Below, one piece after another: positions 10,778 through 22,709 of a stretch of 64,000 bases of DNA (the first letter of the stretch is position 1; each line of letters starts with the position of its first letter). The DNA is from Castanea sativa. Lineage: Eukaryota > Streptophyta > Magnoliopsida > Fagales > Fagaceae. The stretch covers positions 13,670,001 through 13,734,000 of the forward strand of contig NC_134017.1 of NCBI RefSeq assembly GCF_040712315.1, given 5' to 3'. Under the pieces are notes generated by a model that had not been told where the DNA came from, made no database searches, and saw nothing but the letters and a program-made list of their open reading frames with translations. A program made the translations under genes and the position numbers.

Positions 10778-12703
10778 ATGGATAGATCTCAATCTCTCAA
10801 TACTTCTCCATTCTTTGATGGGAGTAACTATGCTTTTTGGAAAGTACATATGGGTGCTTTTCTTTGTGCCATTGATGAGACGATGTGGGATTCAGTTGAG
10901 AATGAATATGTAAGAGCTGCTACAATTAAATCCAAATGGGATAAGGCTGCTCTTGCTTTGGCAAACGCCAATAGCAAAGCTATTAATGCTATTTTCTATG
11001 GTGTTTCTACTGATGAGTTTCATAGGATTTCACATGTAAAGACCGCCAAAGAGGCATGGACCATTCTTGAGACAACCTACAAAGGTACCGAGAAACTTAA
11101 GGACACTTAGCATCAAATGCTCACTACTCGGTTTGAAGAAGTAAAGATGAGTGAAAATGAGTCGTTTGATTCTTTTTATGGGAGACTCAACGAGATAGTG
11201 ATTGTCAAGCTCAATCTTGGGGAGAAGATGGAAGATGCCAAGGTGGTGAGGAAGATCTTGCGATCCTTACCTGAAAGCTTCTGAGCTAAATTTACAGCCA
11301 TAGAGGAGAGTAAAGATTTGGGTGAGATAAAGATTCAAGAACTTTTTGGATCTCTCCAAACCTATGAGCTCAGACTCCCCTCCCACAAGTCCAGCAAATC
11401 ACTGGCTTTTAAAACTATAAATGGGAGAATGGGTGATTCCTCTAAAGAAGATGATGTAAAAAAGGAGGTGGCGTTTCTTGCAAAGAACTTTCATAAATTT
11501 CTCAAGATGAAGAACAGTGGGAAGTCATTTGGCAAAGGAAAATTTTCATCCCCAAAAATTGACAAGTAGTACAAGAAGAAGGATGTGAAAGACTCGTCAT
11601 CAACTCAAGGAATCGTGTGCTATGAATGTACTGGGACGGACATCTCAAGAAAGAATGTCTAAACTATTTGAGAGGAAAGGAGAAAGTGTTTACTACCACC
11701 TTTAGTGATTTAGAAAAGCTCAAATTCAAATGCGAGAGGAGAATGTGATAGTGAGGGAAACTATTCAGCTTCCATGGCAATTACAACGGCTGACTCTAGA
11801 GATGAGTTGAGTGACTTGGTTGATGAGCTTGGTATACATTCTAAAGATGAAGAAGCTGTAGATTCGGAAGATGAGGATGTGTGTCTCAATGAAGGTGAGA
11901 AGAACCTTCCAGAATTGTATGATGTGTTGCTTTTAGATTGTGGCAAATATGCCAAGGTTGCAAACAATGCCGTTAAGGAGATGAAGAGAGTTAAAGAAGA
12001 GCATAAATACACACTTCTGCAACTTAAGGAGGCAAAGTGTGAAGTTGAAGGACTGAAGGAAGAATTGGTGAATGCCTACTCGAAAATCAAGTTCCTTGAA
12101 CTTGAAATCATTCAAGAAAATGTTAAAGTGGCACGCATTTCCACCAAGAAACTTGGCAGCATGCTCTTTTCTCAAAAATCTTCAAATGACAAGGCTAATC
12201 TAGGCTATACCAGTGAAGGAAGCTCAAGCAGCGAACCCAAGTAGGAAGTGAGGTTCGTATTGGCAAAAAATGTAGAGAAATCTAAAGTGGAGAAGTTTAA
12301 GATTGAGACCCTTGTTGTTGCAAAGAGAACCATTGGTGCAAAACCAAAGGAAAAAGGGAAGTCATTACCAAAAAGTTAAATGGGACCTCAAGTGAAGCAT
12401 TTTTGTTATCATTGTGGCGTGCGAGAGCACACAAGACCAAATTATTTCAAGCTTCAGGCACTCAAGAGGACTGATTGTTTGCGTGGCCAAGACAACTCAA
12501 GAAGAATTCTCAAGGGAATTCAAGCTAAAGGAGAAAACGAGGGACAACTCATTAGAGATGTTATGGAGATGTTGAAGAACATTTCATCATACCTTGCTAG
12601 CTTCAGCCCAAGGATTGAAAGTTATGTTAGTCATACCCCTCCATCCAAGGATCTCACCCAAAACTCTCGTACAGTGTGGGTGAAGAAGAGTACTCATACA
12701 TGA
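10778..12703 (+). pseudogene. copia gag pseudogene, copy B
   Basis: Gag of a copia (SIRE-like) element, 67 bp after the LTR. The start reads MDRSQSLNTSPFFDGSNYAF, the N-terminal DUF4219-like segment. A UBN2-type gag domain follows, with FYGVSTDEFHRISHVKTAKE and a later SFYGRLNEI. Stops interrupt it at about 11108, 11282, 11567, 12242 and 12377. The first knuckle (CYEC, near 11620) is frame-shifted. The second, CYHCGVREHTRPNYFKL, lacks its last Cys. An acidic and coiled-coil stretch lies between them. The stop at 11567 (TAG) is GAG in copy A, and the stop at 12242 is AAG there, so both arose after duplication. No pol follows. Confidence 0.88.
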
Positions 12704-12949
12704 TCATTTACTATGCCCATGCATTAATACTTCCAACGTATTAGGGTTATAGTTTCATGCATCATGACATATGCAATCTTCTTGTGTCATTGCTTCCGTT
12801 TTTAGCATGTTTCTTTTTCAAGTCTTTGTTTGTTGTTTTTGTTTTGAGTATTTTATATGTTTTTTTTTAAAGTGTTTTATGAATTTTGTGTGTTTATAGT
12901 TTTGTCCAAACAGTCTATTTCATTTTTGTTGAAAAACTTTTTAAGAGGC

Positions 12950-13495
12950 ATTTTCATGAGTAAGTCGTGACTAAGTCCTACCCGCGAAAATGAGGAAGGC
13001 AAATTTCAAAAAACTTTGAAATTCGGATAAAGAGTTTCACGACTAGCTCGCAAGTAAGAGCTACCCGCGAAAACTGTCAATGTGCTTCAGTGGCCATTTC
13101 GCAAGTAACTTCATAAAAAGCTTACCCATGAAATGAGCGGTTTTGCAGTTTTTAAAGCCAAATAGTGAGTTTTTTCAAACACTCTCATTTTGCTTTCTCT
13201 GCGCCTCTCTCAACCCAAAACACATTTCTCTCAAAATCTCACCCAAAACTCAAAATCAATCCCTCCTAAGACTCATCCAAGGTATGTGTTAACACTTTCT
13301 AGGGTTAGGTTTTTCTGAAAGGGTTAGGAAACCTTGTCTTTCTTGCATTTTTTTTTTAATTTTCTTGATTGGGAGGTGTCTCATTGTGTTCGTTTGTGTT
13401 TGTGTTTGTGTTGACCCCAAGTGGCATTTTAATATGTATTTACGCAAGATTTTAATATGTTCATGCATTATTACATGTTAATGGTTTGCATGCAG
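12950..13495 (+). promoter_or_regulatory. leader-like segment with motif cluster and predicted intron (copy B)
   Basis: Duplicate of 1384-1942. The motif cluster lies at 12950-13140, the leader runs to a donor (ccaag|gtatgtg at 13281/13282), and a possible acceptor ends at 13495. The sequence after the acceptor is not the accessory ORF but the non-coding A/B/C block, so the leader is an orphan. Confidence 0.5.
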
Positions 13496-13645
13496 CAATT
13501 TAGATAAGTATAATTATTAGCACCATAATCGATGAAAGAAATAGGCACCAATATAATACAGTCCTTGTTAAGAAAGGATTATCCCCTTTCTAATGAAATG
13601 CAGAAAGTCCAAATTGTATGGTTGTTATCAACTTTATTTTTTATC

Positions 13646-14735
13646 AGTGTGGGTGATACCGTACCGTACCGGCCAGTGAACCGGTACAGTACACCCCCTA
13701 TTTCGTACCGGAAAAAATACCGGTTGTACCGGCCGCATACCGGCCGTACCGGCAAAATCCGGCTGTTTCGGCCAGTAAATGGATACCGGGCCGAAACACG
13801 AAATACAAATCTGAGTAAGCCAAGAAAACCCAGCAGAAAGAAGGAGAAAAATGAAAAAAATAAAAATGCAAAAGGTAACCAGTGAACATATATAAATTCC
13901 AAATTTACAACATATATAAACTCAAAAAAAAAACAAACACTCCTCGGCAGCGACACTGGTACCGTCCCAATTGCGCTGCTTGCAATGGCCAGTTAACCAC
14001 GCTACCAGTGTTCTTGCTAGGAGTCTGTAACGCCACTCCTCGGCGGCGACACTGGTATGCCTCTTTCTCTCTTGCCACTCTGCCATGGCCAATACACCTC
14101 TTTCTCTCTTGCTCTACACTGGTTAAGACTTAAGAACTGCTCAACACTGCTGTAAAGCAATTCACTTTGACCAAACTAGTAAACTTCTTTGAGAGTTGAG
14201 AGAGCTGGAGATGGCGGCGGCTCTTTTCACAGAGAATGCAAAATTGGAACTAGTAAACTTCTAGACTAAGGGTTGAAGTGTTGTACAGCTGAAGTGTTGT
14301 ACAGCTGTTTGGTTTACCCATAAGATAAAAAGAAAAAAAGAAAAAAGTGTTGTACAGCTGTAAACTTCTAGACTAAGTTTTATCTTTCTTTATTTTTTCT
14401 ATTATAATAAGGTATAGTATAATAAAGTATATTAGTTTTACAACTTTTGTTCCGATGATTGAATATTCTTTACACAGTACACCACAATTAATAATAATAT
14501 AATATATAATAATGTGGTTTATATTAGAATATCTATAAAATATTAAACATATCAATAAAATAATATTTATAACTAAATGTTTGCAAAAAAAAAATCATTA
14601 TAACTTTGTATATTGTATAAAATAGTAAAAAATAGCGGTAAATCCGAAACAATACACCGGTATTGACCGGTACTCGAAATATATCGTACTACTAGTTAAA
14701 CCGGTACAGCCTCCGGTACGGCATTGACTTCCTTG
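13646..14735 (+). mobile_element. non-autonomous MULE, copy 1
   Basis: A 1090-bp insertion absent from copy A, flanked by a perfect 9-bp duplicate, ttttttatc (13637-13645 and 14736-14744). Both ends are rich in ggtaccgg-type words: left agtgtgggtgataccgtacc, right caaggaagtcaatgccgtac on the other strand. The 9-bp target duplication points to the Mutator superfamily. There is no transposase. Inside, gtgttgtacagctg occurs three times near 14280-14360. A second copy, inverted, lies at 24387-25499. Confidence 0.9.
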
Positions 14736-14986
14736 TTTTTTATCCTTTCTAATCCACGTGACTCACATGTAGGCACATATTACAAGCTTGCAATAATAAT
14801 GCTTGTACTTTTTGTAATAGGAAAACATTATATACGAGCCCTCTTATCATAGGACATATTGGAGGTATACAGGATCTATTGCAAGTTTTTGTCCGAGAGA
14901 GAGTGTTTGTAGAGTTTAACTCATTGCAACTCGCGATTCTCACCAAAAAAATAATAATAATAATAAAAAAATAACCTCATTGCATC

Positions 14987-15541
14987 TAGGAATGGCAATT
15001 CATGTTTGCGGGTCAAGTTCGTGTCGTGTTGAGCCATAAGTATTCGGCTATATGTACGAACCCAACCTGTTTAATAAATATGTCAAAAATCCTCAACTCG
15101 AACACAACCTGTTTATTAAACAGGTCGACCCGACCTGACACGTTTAACTCGTTTAATTAACAAGTCATGTAAAGGTCAATACCAATGATCTATTTAATAA
15201 TCTATTTGATTAATTGGTCATACCTAACCTATATAATTTTTATCAATTGTCATATAACTAAAATTAAAATACAATTATAACTATAAATATTGTAATAAAC
15301 ATATAAAAAAAACCACTAATAAAGCAATAATATCAAAATAAATAATAACTTTTTAAGTTAAACGGGTCAGACGAGTTCACCTGTTGAACACAAACACGAC
15401 CTATTTATTAAATGGGTTAGCTGTGTCAACCCGAATATGACCCGAATATGACCCAAATCCGTTTAGCTTCAACCCATGACCTGTTTATAACCGGATTAAT
15501 TGTATTGGGTTCGCGGATCGTGTCAAATTTTGCCACCCCTA
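14987..15541. mobile_element. hAT-like non-autonomous element 1, copy B
   Basis: Duplicate of 2324-2867, 555 bp, with target duplicates attgcatc (14979-14986) and attgcatt (15542-15549). It is slightly longer than copy A, partly through a short repeated word (gaatatgaccc) near 15435. Confidence 0.85.
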
Positions 15542-16239
15542 ATTGCATTTTGCAGAGAAAAGTAGTGAATAGTGATAGAGGAGATGGTATATATTCACTG
15601 ATGGACGAACTGAAATTTGAAATTAGACGTAATGACCATTTGTGTTAGATTTTATGATGACTTAGCATTGCTAAAAGTCATTACCAAAAAAAAAACTAAA
15701 AAACTAAAAAACCAAAAACAAAAGCCATTGCCAAAAATCCCTTTCAAGCTCCAATTATTTGAGTAAAGGTCATTATGAGTGGACAGCCATTTTGTTATAT
15801 GTGTAATCATGTCCTGGTACTCATTACCTGACATGAATTAGAATACCCCTCTTTCTTGGTCTTCCGTGATTATTGTTAGGGTCTCACTTTTTACGTGGTC
15901 GATACTTCGTGGAAAATTAAGTCTTCAACCGTGCTTACACTTGCACCTTCTAGTTATTTTCCATGCCCAGCAGAACCTTCTCAAATCCTTTTTCTATTTA
16001 TTATTATATCAAATCCCATTAAACTTTAAGAATTTTATTCCAAATCCATTCAACTTTAGTTTGAAAATTTAAGCCTTCTCCAAACCTATCTATTTATCAT
16101 ACCATAAGTCGGTCAAGAAGATAATTTTTTTTTTTTTTTTTTGTATTTTATTTTAACAAATTGTTATGACAAATGGAGGAAGAGAATTTTCACCCTATTT
16201 CTCTTCAAAAATGAGACTAGTCCAAATGAGACTACTCAA

Positions 16240-16912
16240 CAGGGACCAAACTAAGATTCAAATATAAGGGAGGCCAAAGCTTAAAACCAAAAAAGAAAAA
16301 ACAATTATGAAAATAAAAACTAACATCTATTTCATATTCAACAAAATACTACATACAAAATAATTATTTCTTAAACATTTCATGTTATAAAAACATCAAC
16401 AAAGTATAACATACAAAATAAGTGTTTCTTAAACATTTCAACACATTATCAAAATGGAACTTGACGCTCTTTTAAATCACTAAAGTCGTCTATGATTAAT
16501 TTTGTACCAAATTTGGCAGCAATCTCATTTTCAATGTACAAAATCAAAGACTAAAATCACAACCACAAAAAGGATTAAATAAAATCTCAAGAGACAAACA
16601 CAATTTCATATATATAATATATTGGCCACACGGCCCACACAACACAAAGTCACAAACACAAAATTTAATGACTTACTACCAAAGACTTTTACAATCATTG
16701 TCTAACATCCATTTCGATCAAATAATGCATCTCATGTATATTTCATCTATCTGCTTCTATAAAAAGAATGATGCATACTCAAAATTGAGTATTAATATTG
16801 CACTCAAACAATCATTAGTCTCAAGAACAAACACACTTTCATATATATACTAGTTTTTTTTTTGGGGGGGGGGGGCATGGCCCCCCTCTGCCCCACTGTG
16901 GTTCCGTCCCTG
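16240..16912. mobile_element. hAT-like non-autonomous element 2, copy B
   Basis: Duplicate of 3577-4256, 673 bp, with ends cagggaccaaac and cagggacggaac and flanks ctactcaa / gtagtcaa. Length differences lie in the internal AT tract and the G-run. Confidence 0.85.
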
Positions 16913-17581
16913 GTAGTCAATATCACTAAAATTCAAGACTCTTAACAGCTTGAGAAATTAATATTAACCTAAATTTAAAATTTTTAAATACACTTAAAAA
17001 AAATTGAAATATTGTTTAACTAAAGTTTAGCATTAATAAGCCTTTAGGGTGAATTTAAGTGGTTAGTCAATATCTCGGATCTGCCTTTAGAGTAAATTTA
17101 AGTGGTTAGTCAATATCTCGGATCTACACTTTAAGGATTACTTCTCTTAAATTACTAAGTGCGTGGGATAGTTGAATTATACACACCAAACGAGTAAATT
17201 ATGTACTGTACCAACTGTTATGGTTGATATTTGTGGTTTTGATACTTCGGCCGGTACAAAAACATTGTCATATCACGTTGATTTAAATATTGGCCATACC
17301 AAGATTGTTTCGACCGTATCAAAGTGAACAAAGTAAATACTAGATTTTAGCCGATAATTGAATTGGAAATGAGAAAAGAAGAAAAAATCAGCCACTATGT
17401 GCCATTACGTCCCTTGATTGTTGTCACATTGCTAATTTTGCACCCTCCTCAGCCTGAGGACTGAGATCCAATGTAATTTCTATATGCAATTGCACCATGC
17501 AATTAACCCCCCGCCCCCCTCCCTCTCACAATAACTTTCTACTATTCTTACTTTTTATTATTATTATTATTTTTAACTTTT

Positions 17582-17582
<1 letters not shown>

Positions 17583-17612
<30 letters not shown>
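17583..17612. repeat. (CT)n microsatellite
   Basis: About 15 CT units. Copy A has only a handful at the same place (about 4911-4925). Confidence 0.95.
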
Positions 17613-17618
<6 letters not shown>

Positions 17619-18083
17619 ATTTTTTTTTAAAATTCAATTGTTGAAATTTAAAGTTTTTTTTTTTACCACTTTAAATCTTGGTCATTTATAGCAATTGTAT
17701 AATACCTAATCTCAATGCCCATCTTCATGTCCGCGTTTTTCTTTTTTCTTTTTTCCCCTTTTTTTTGTCCTGCCACTGCTCCCACTGAATGATTGATAGA
17801 CGAACAGAATTTGGCAAATACGAAAAGTTTGAATCAATTTTAAAAACTATTCAAAACTTTATCTTTATCAAATCTGGCCAAGTCTTCAAGGCTTTAAGCC
17901 TTATTATGATTACTATTATTATTATTATTGGATTGAATGGATTAAGATTTGATATATTAGGTGAGATATATATTTATAATTTAAAAGTATCTTATATATT
18001 TAGATATGAATATATATATAATTATTAATGGTAACTCTAAAATGCCACATAGCTTTTTTTTTTTTTTTTGGTGATGAAAGGTA

Positions 18084-18085
<2 letters not shown>

Positions 18086-18147
<62 letters not shown>
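18086..18147. repeat. (AT)n microsatellite
   Basis: About 31 AT units in copy B, followed by a short CA tract. It explains the YIYIYI-type spurious reading frames here. Confidence 0.95.
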
Positions 18148-18154
<7 letters not shown>

Positions 18155-18649
18155 CACATCCACACATTTGAAATAGTTTCAATCTATGGTGTCCGCTTCT
18201 GATTATAGTTCATTATCATCATACCAAGACACCAATTAGTTTTTGGTGCGGGTGGGGATTGCATTCAAAATTTCTTATAAAACCATCAGAAACTTTAATA
18301 ATTGAGCTAACTGAAACCCACTTTGGTATTTGTTTTCTTTGAAATATAGGTCATGTTAATATATGTCTTTAGGACAATTGTTAATAAAGCATAATAGAAA
18401 AATTTTTAACACTATTTTATGAGAAATATAAAAAGTTATCAACAATATATATTATATTATCTATCTACTAATAAAATGTTTCTAAAAATGGTTCCCTAAA
18501 CCGTTGGTTAGCATTTCCATTCAAATACTTGATTTCTTAAGTTAAATAGAAACTACTTTAGTTATGTATTGACTACTTTGGAATTGAGTATCTTTATTGA
18601 GTGGGACGTGGGTATTCAAGAGTAAGTATTTGAATGTGATTCAAAAATC

Positions 18650-18901
18650 ATGTCTAATGCCGTAAACAATATAGGTATGCCTTCGATTACTATAGCCAAA
18701 ATTATCTTGGGAACTCAGCAAAAGATGTAAGAGTATAGAATGGTACGAGTATGTCATGTAAAGCAATAAGGGAATCGACTTGCACATGTATTGGTGCAAT
18801 ATGCCAAGGGTGTTGCTAGCTATGTAATATGGATAGAGGAAAATCCTAGCATGATTGAGTCCGTTTTGACTTATGATGTATTGAATTTCTTTTCTTCTTA
18901 A
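18650..18901 (+). pseudogene. RNase H-like (RVT_3) C-terminal remnant
   Basis: Degenerate codons read GNRLAHVLVQYAKGVASY, then VIWIEENPSMIESVLTYD, to a TAA at 18899-18901. This matches the C-terminal end of the RNase H-like domain found at the 3' end of plant LINE ORFs and stand-alone RVT_3 genes. An upstream stop separates it from a short matching stretch. The end of the same domain recurs at 19394-19490 as part of a tandem duplication. Confidence 0.65.
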
Positions 18902-20925
18902 TGAAAGTTATAGTATTCTTATTAAAAATAAAAAAGATACAATTTAACTAAAAATATATAATAAGTGCATTACAAATAAAGAAGAAAACATCATATTAAG
19001 ATTTAGGAATTTCAAATAAGTTCGTGTAAATGCTCCTATAAACGCTCCTATAAACTTGATTTATTTTAATCGTAAGAAGTCACAATTGTTCAAAATAATT
19101 ACCTTACATTAAGGTCTTTTATTTTATTTTTTTATCCCGTTGGGGCCTTATATTAAGATTCTAATTAATAAAAGTCTAATTTTTTTTCATCCACAATATC
19201 AACTTTAGATTCCATAATGATTTATCTCTCAAAAAATAAATCTATAGAAAAACGTGAAATAGGGAATAGTTAATTGATTGATAAAAAGAGAAACTAAATG
19301 TAGGGACAACTTGTAGGGACAGCTTATAGTGGAAGCACTTTAGCTGATTTTAATTATTAGCTCCATACCAATGAAAGAAATAGGCACCAATATATGCCAA
19401 GGGTGCTGCTAGCTATGTCATATGGATTGAGGAAAATTTTAGTACGATTGAATCCACTTTGGCTCAGTATGTATTGAATTTCTCTTCTTTTTTGTTGGAA
19501 AATTTAATCTCCGGTTAATAGAATTAACAAGTTTTATTCTCAAGTTATTAATTAGATTTATTATGAATAAATCTTATTAAAACAAACAAACAAACATCAA
19601 TATCATGTCAATGTCATGCACAGCGAAATAATAAATAAGACAAGATATGATGACTCAGAAAAACTAATGAAACAAATTAGTTTCACAGTAAAAGACCTAG
19701 GGAGAAACCTTCCCGAAAGGTAAATCACTATAGTAAAGAGAAATTTCAAATCTAGTACAAAACTTTTGTCTCTAGACTTTACAATCCTCGTAGATGAACT
19801 TGTAGCAGAAACCTTCTGCTACTTCAGAACTTCTGAACTCTTCAATATATGAACGCCACCCTTTTGCATGGATCTTAGTACATGACTAACTCCTTTGCAC
19901 AGATCCCAGTATGTGACTAATTTCTTTGCACGGATCCTAGTATGTGACTAAAATACCAACTTAAGAAAGATGTTGTTAGTTGCAAAGTTTTTCACTTCAT
20001 TAACAATGAAGATCAAAAAGCACTTGGTTACAAAACCATAAGGCATAAAAGACGTAGTAACTTCTTGCAAAGAGAATAAGGAACTAGATAAATTTTTGCT
20101 TGTGTTCTCCTTGTATATTCACTCAATGCCCATATGACGGCCTTTAAAATAAGCCTTATATATGTTTAAGGTTGTAAGAAAAAAAAAAAAAAAAAAACCC
20201 TATACAATTACTTTATCATAGGCTGAAAATCAAATCTGAAAATTTTGATTTCGTAAGTCTCGATAGATTTAGCTTCTGTCGAGCTTAGTTCATTAAGTCT
20301 CGATAGATATGATTCTGTCGAGGTATTCGTCGAGTTTTAATGAATCACCTTTTCTTCATCTGTTTCTTGGCTAGATTTTCATGGCTTTAACACTTGACTT
20401 GGATAACATATTTCTTGAAGTCTTAATGAAAGTTATAGTATTCTTATTTAAAAAAAAAAAAAAAACATTTTAGCTAAAAATATCTAATAGGTGCATTACA
20501 GAATAAGAAGAAAACATCATATTAAGATTTAGGAATTTCAAGTAAGTTCATGTAATTGCTCCTGTAAAATTGATTTATTTTAATTGTAAGAAGTCACAAA
20601 TGTTCAAAATAATTACCTAATATTACGGTTTGTTTATTTATTTATTTTTATTTTTACCTTAGGGCCTTATATTAAGATTCTAATTAGTAAAATTCTCTTT
20701 TTTTTTTTTCGTCTACAATATCAACTTTAAATTCCATAATGATTTATCTCTAAAAGAAAAAATCTATAGAAAAACGTTAAACGGTGGATAGTTGATTGAT
20801 TGATGAAAAGATAGAGTAACTGTAGGGACAACTTGTAGAGACATCTTATAGTGGAAGTGCTTTAGCTGATTTCAATTATTAGCACCATAAGATAACCGTC
20901 AACCGATGAAAGAAATAGGGACCAA
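18801..20925 (+). repeat. 593-bp tandem duplication interrupted by an LTR
   Basis: Two direct copies start at atgccaaggg (18801 and 19394). Each holds the end of an RNase H-like coding sequence and its 3' flank (cttaatgaaagttatag, ttaagatttaggaatttca, tttagctgatttcaattatt). The second copy is split by the LTR remnant at 19493-20420. Confidence 0.75.
19493..20420 (-). mobile_element. truncated inverted LTR, same family as 5888-6873
   Basis: It begins tgttggaaaatttaatct, the reverse complement of the end of the LTR at 5888-6873, and stays alignable to about 20420. The last roughly 115 bp (the LTR 5' end) are missing. It interrupts the second unit of the 593-bp tandem duplication. The truncation means no target duplication can be read. 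Confidence 0.75.
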
Positions 20926-21473
20926 TAGGGTACTTGTTCAGATAGCTAGAAACATCCCCTTTCTAATGAAATGCAGAATATCCAAATTGTATGGTTGTTA
21001 TCAACTTTATTTTTTTCCCTTTCTAATCCACATGACTCACATGTAGGCACATATTACAAGCTTGTAATAATAATGCTTCTACTTTTTGTAATAGGAAAAT
21101 ATTATCCAATGCCTTAATGGCATTGGTTTAGGAATCATTTTTTGAAATATTTTATTAGGAGAATGATAAAATAATAAAAATTGTTAACAATTTTATATTT
21201 CTTACAAAAGTAGTGTCAAAACTTTTCTATTATAATTTATTAACAATTGCTCTAAGGGTATTATTAACAAAATCCTTTGTAATATTATAGGAGTCCTCTT
21301 AGCATAAGACACATTGAAGGTATACATACATAATTTATTTCAAGTTTTTGTCTGAGAGAGAGTGCTTGTAGACGTACTAACCATTTGTGTTACCCTTCTT
21401 ATAGTTCTAAATTTTATGATCAATTAGCATTGCGAAATGTCATTACCAAAAATAATAATAATAATAAAACAAA

Positions 21474-21822
21474 GGACAAAACTAAGATACAGTACCTTAA
21501 ATGCCGTTTCTTAGGTTCTCTTCTTAAGATTTAGCCATGTAAATACTTAATTAAAAAATATACTTTCATCCTATGAGAAAAAATTTATATGACTGAATCT
21601 TAAGAGGGGAACCTAAGGAACATTACTTAGGTACTATGCCTAAGTCTTGCCTAATTAGGGCAAAACTTAGGTACAATACCTTAGATTTCTCTCTTAAAAT
21701 TCAATTATGTGGCTACTTAATTAAAAAATACACTTCCATCCCATGAGCAAAAACCCACATGTTGGAATCTTAAAAGGGGAATCTAAGGAACATCATCTAA
21801 GTATTGTACCTAAACCTTGCCC
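21474..21822. repeat. two tandem MITE-like units
   Basis: Units 21474-21651 and 21658-21822 are direct copies. Each begins near gcaaaacttaggtacaat and ends near ttgtacctaagtcttgcc, which are inverted repeats of each other. The pair looks like a small inverted-repeat element inserted twice or duplicated in place. Confidence 0.6.
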
Positions 21823-22121
21823 TTATTATATCAAATCCCATTAAACTTTAGGAATTTTATTACAAATCCATCCAACTTTAGTTTGAAAATTAAACCTTCT
21901 CCAAATCTATCTATTTATCATACTATAAGTCGGTCAAGCAGATAATTTTATTTTTTCAACAAATTGTTATAACAAATGGAGGAAGGGAATTTACACCCTA
22001 TTTCTCTTCATAAATGAGACTAGTCAATACCACTAAGATTCAAGACTCTTAATAGCTTGATAAATTAAGAAATACACTTAAAAAAATTGAAATACTATTT
22101 AACTAAAGTTTAGCATTAATA

Positions 22122-22280
22122 CCACTGCTTTCCCTTAGTGTGGTGGTCACTCTACAAGTATAATTGATTGTGGGGTGTGGGGGGGAAGGGCCGGGGTTCA
22201 AGTCTCCAAGAGAGAATTTCATACACATATACACTTAGATTAGGTTAGAATAGAAATTCTATCTTGTATAAAAAAAAAAA
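22122..22280 (+). mobile_element. tRNA-derived SINE
   Basis: A 159-bp element with an A-box-like word (tagtgtggtgg, 22137-22147), a B-box (ggttcaagtct, 22195-22205) and an A-run at the 3' end. It is flanked by 13-bp duplicates tttagcattaata (22109-22121 and 22281-22293). Copies A and B contain a single uninterrupted tttagcattaata, a clean empty site. These are the hallmarks of a pol III SINE. Confidence 0.85.
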
Positions 22281-22322
22281 TTTAGCATTAATAAGCCTTT
22301 TAGAGTAACTTTAAGTGGTTAG

Positions 22323-22427
22323 CATGGTTTTAAAAATCAAATCAGGGGCAAAACTGGATTTGCCTCTGGTTCCTAGTTGAACTGGTCGAACTAGCCGGTA
22401 CCGTCCCATTTTTAAAACACTAGACTA
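22323..22427. mobile_element. small MITE-like insertion
   Basis: A 105-bp segment absent from A and B at the same point, flanked by gttag (22318-22322, 22428-22432). Its ends carry inverted ggttttaaaaat and atttttaaaacac. A short palindromic accggt-like core is inside. The superfamily is uncertain. Confidence 0.5.
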
Positions 22428-22584
22428 GTTAGTCAATATCCTGGATCTACTCTTAATTATTACTTCTCTAAAATTCAGTGTGTGTGTGTGTAATATTTTT
22501 ATTATACATACCAAACAAGTTAATTCCATACCGTACCATGATATGATTGATACTTGTGGTTTTGATACTTAGGCCGTTACATAG

Positions 22585-22709
22585 GAGAAGGTATTCCCTG
22601 TTACGGATACATGTTACCTCTCCCTCACAAGGGGGTGGACCCCCCACGTGTGGGGTCCACCCCCTTGTGAGGGAGAGGTAACATGTATCCGTAACAGGGA
22701 GAAGTTTCT
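22585..22709. mobile_element. foldback element (near-perfect hairpin)
   Basis: A 125-bp, almost complete palindrome. The left arm from ccctgttacggatacatg to gtggacccc repeats inverted on the right, around a cacgtg core. The outer ends are gagaag and cttctc-like. A 10-bp duplicate, cgttacatag, flanks it (22575-22584, 22710-22719). Copies A and B lack the hairpin at the same point. The 9-10 bp duplication suggests a Mutator-type MITE. Confidence 0.8.

Larger units (their letters stand above)
11558..18437 (+). repeat. segmental duplication, copy B
   Basis: Second copy of 1-5742, in the same orientation, beginning 11.56 kb after the visible start of A. It differs by a 1090-bp MULE insertion at 13646-14735, a longer CT tract (17583-17612), a longer AT tract (18086-18147) and scattered substitutions. 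Homology ends near 18437. Confidence 0.9.

Noticed and set aside
13532..13956. Open frames on both strands with Arg/Pro/Tyr-rich words
   Set aside because: Same cause: they run over the terminal region of MULE copy 1 and change with the insertion boundary.
17981..18182. Reading frames rich in alternating Tyr-Ile
   Set aside because: They are translations of the (AT)n tract; no protein is implied.
22122..22280. tRNA gene suggested by the B-box
   Set aside because: No cloverleaf can be drawn with an acceptor stem; an A-tail and target duplicates make it a SINE.
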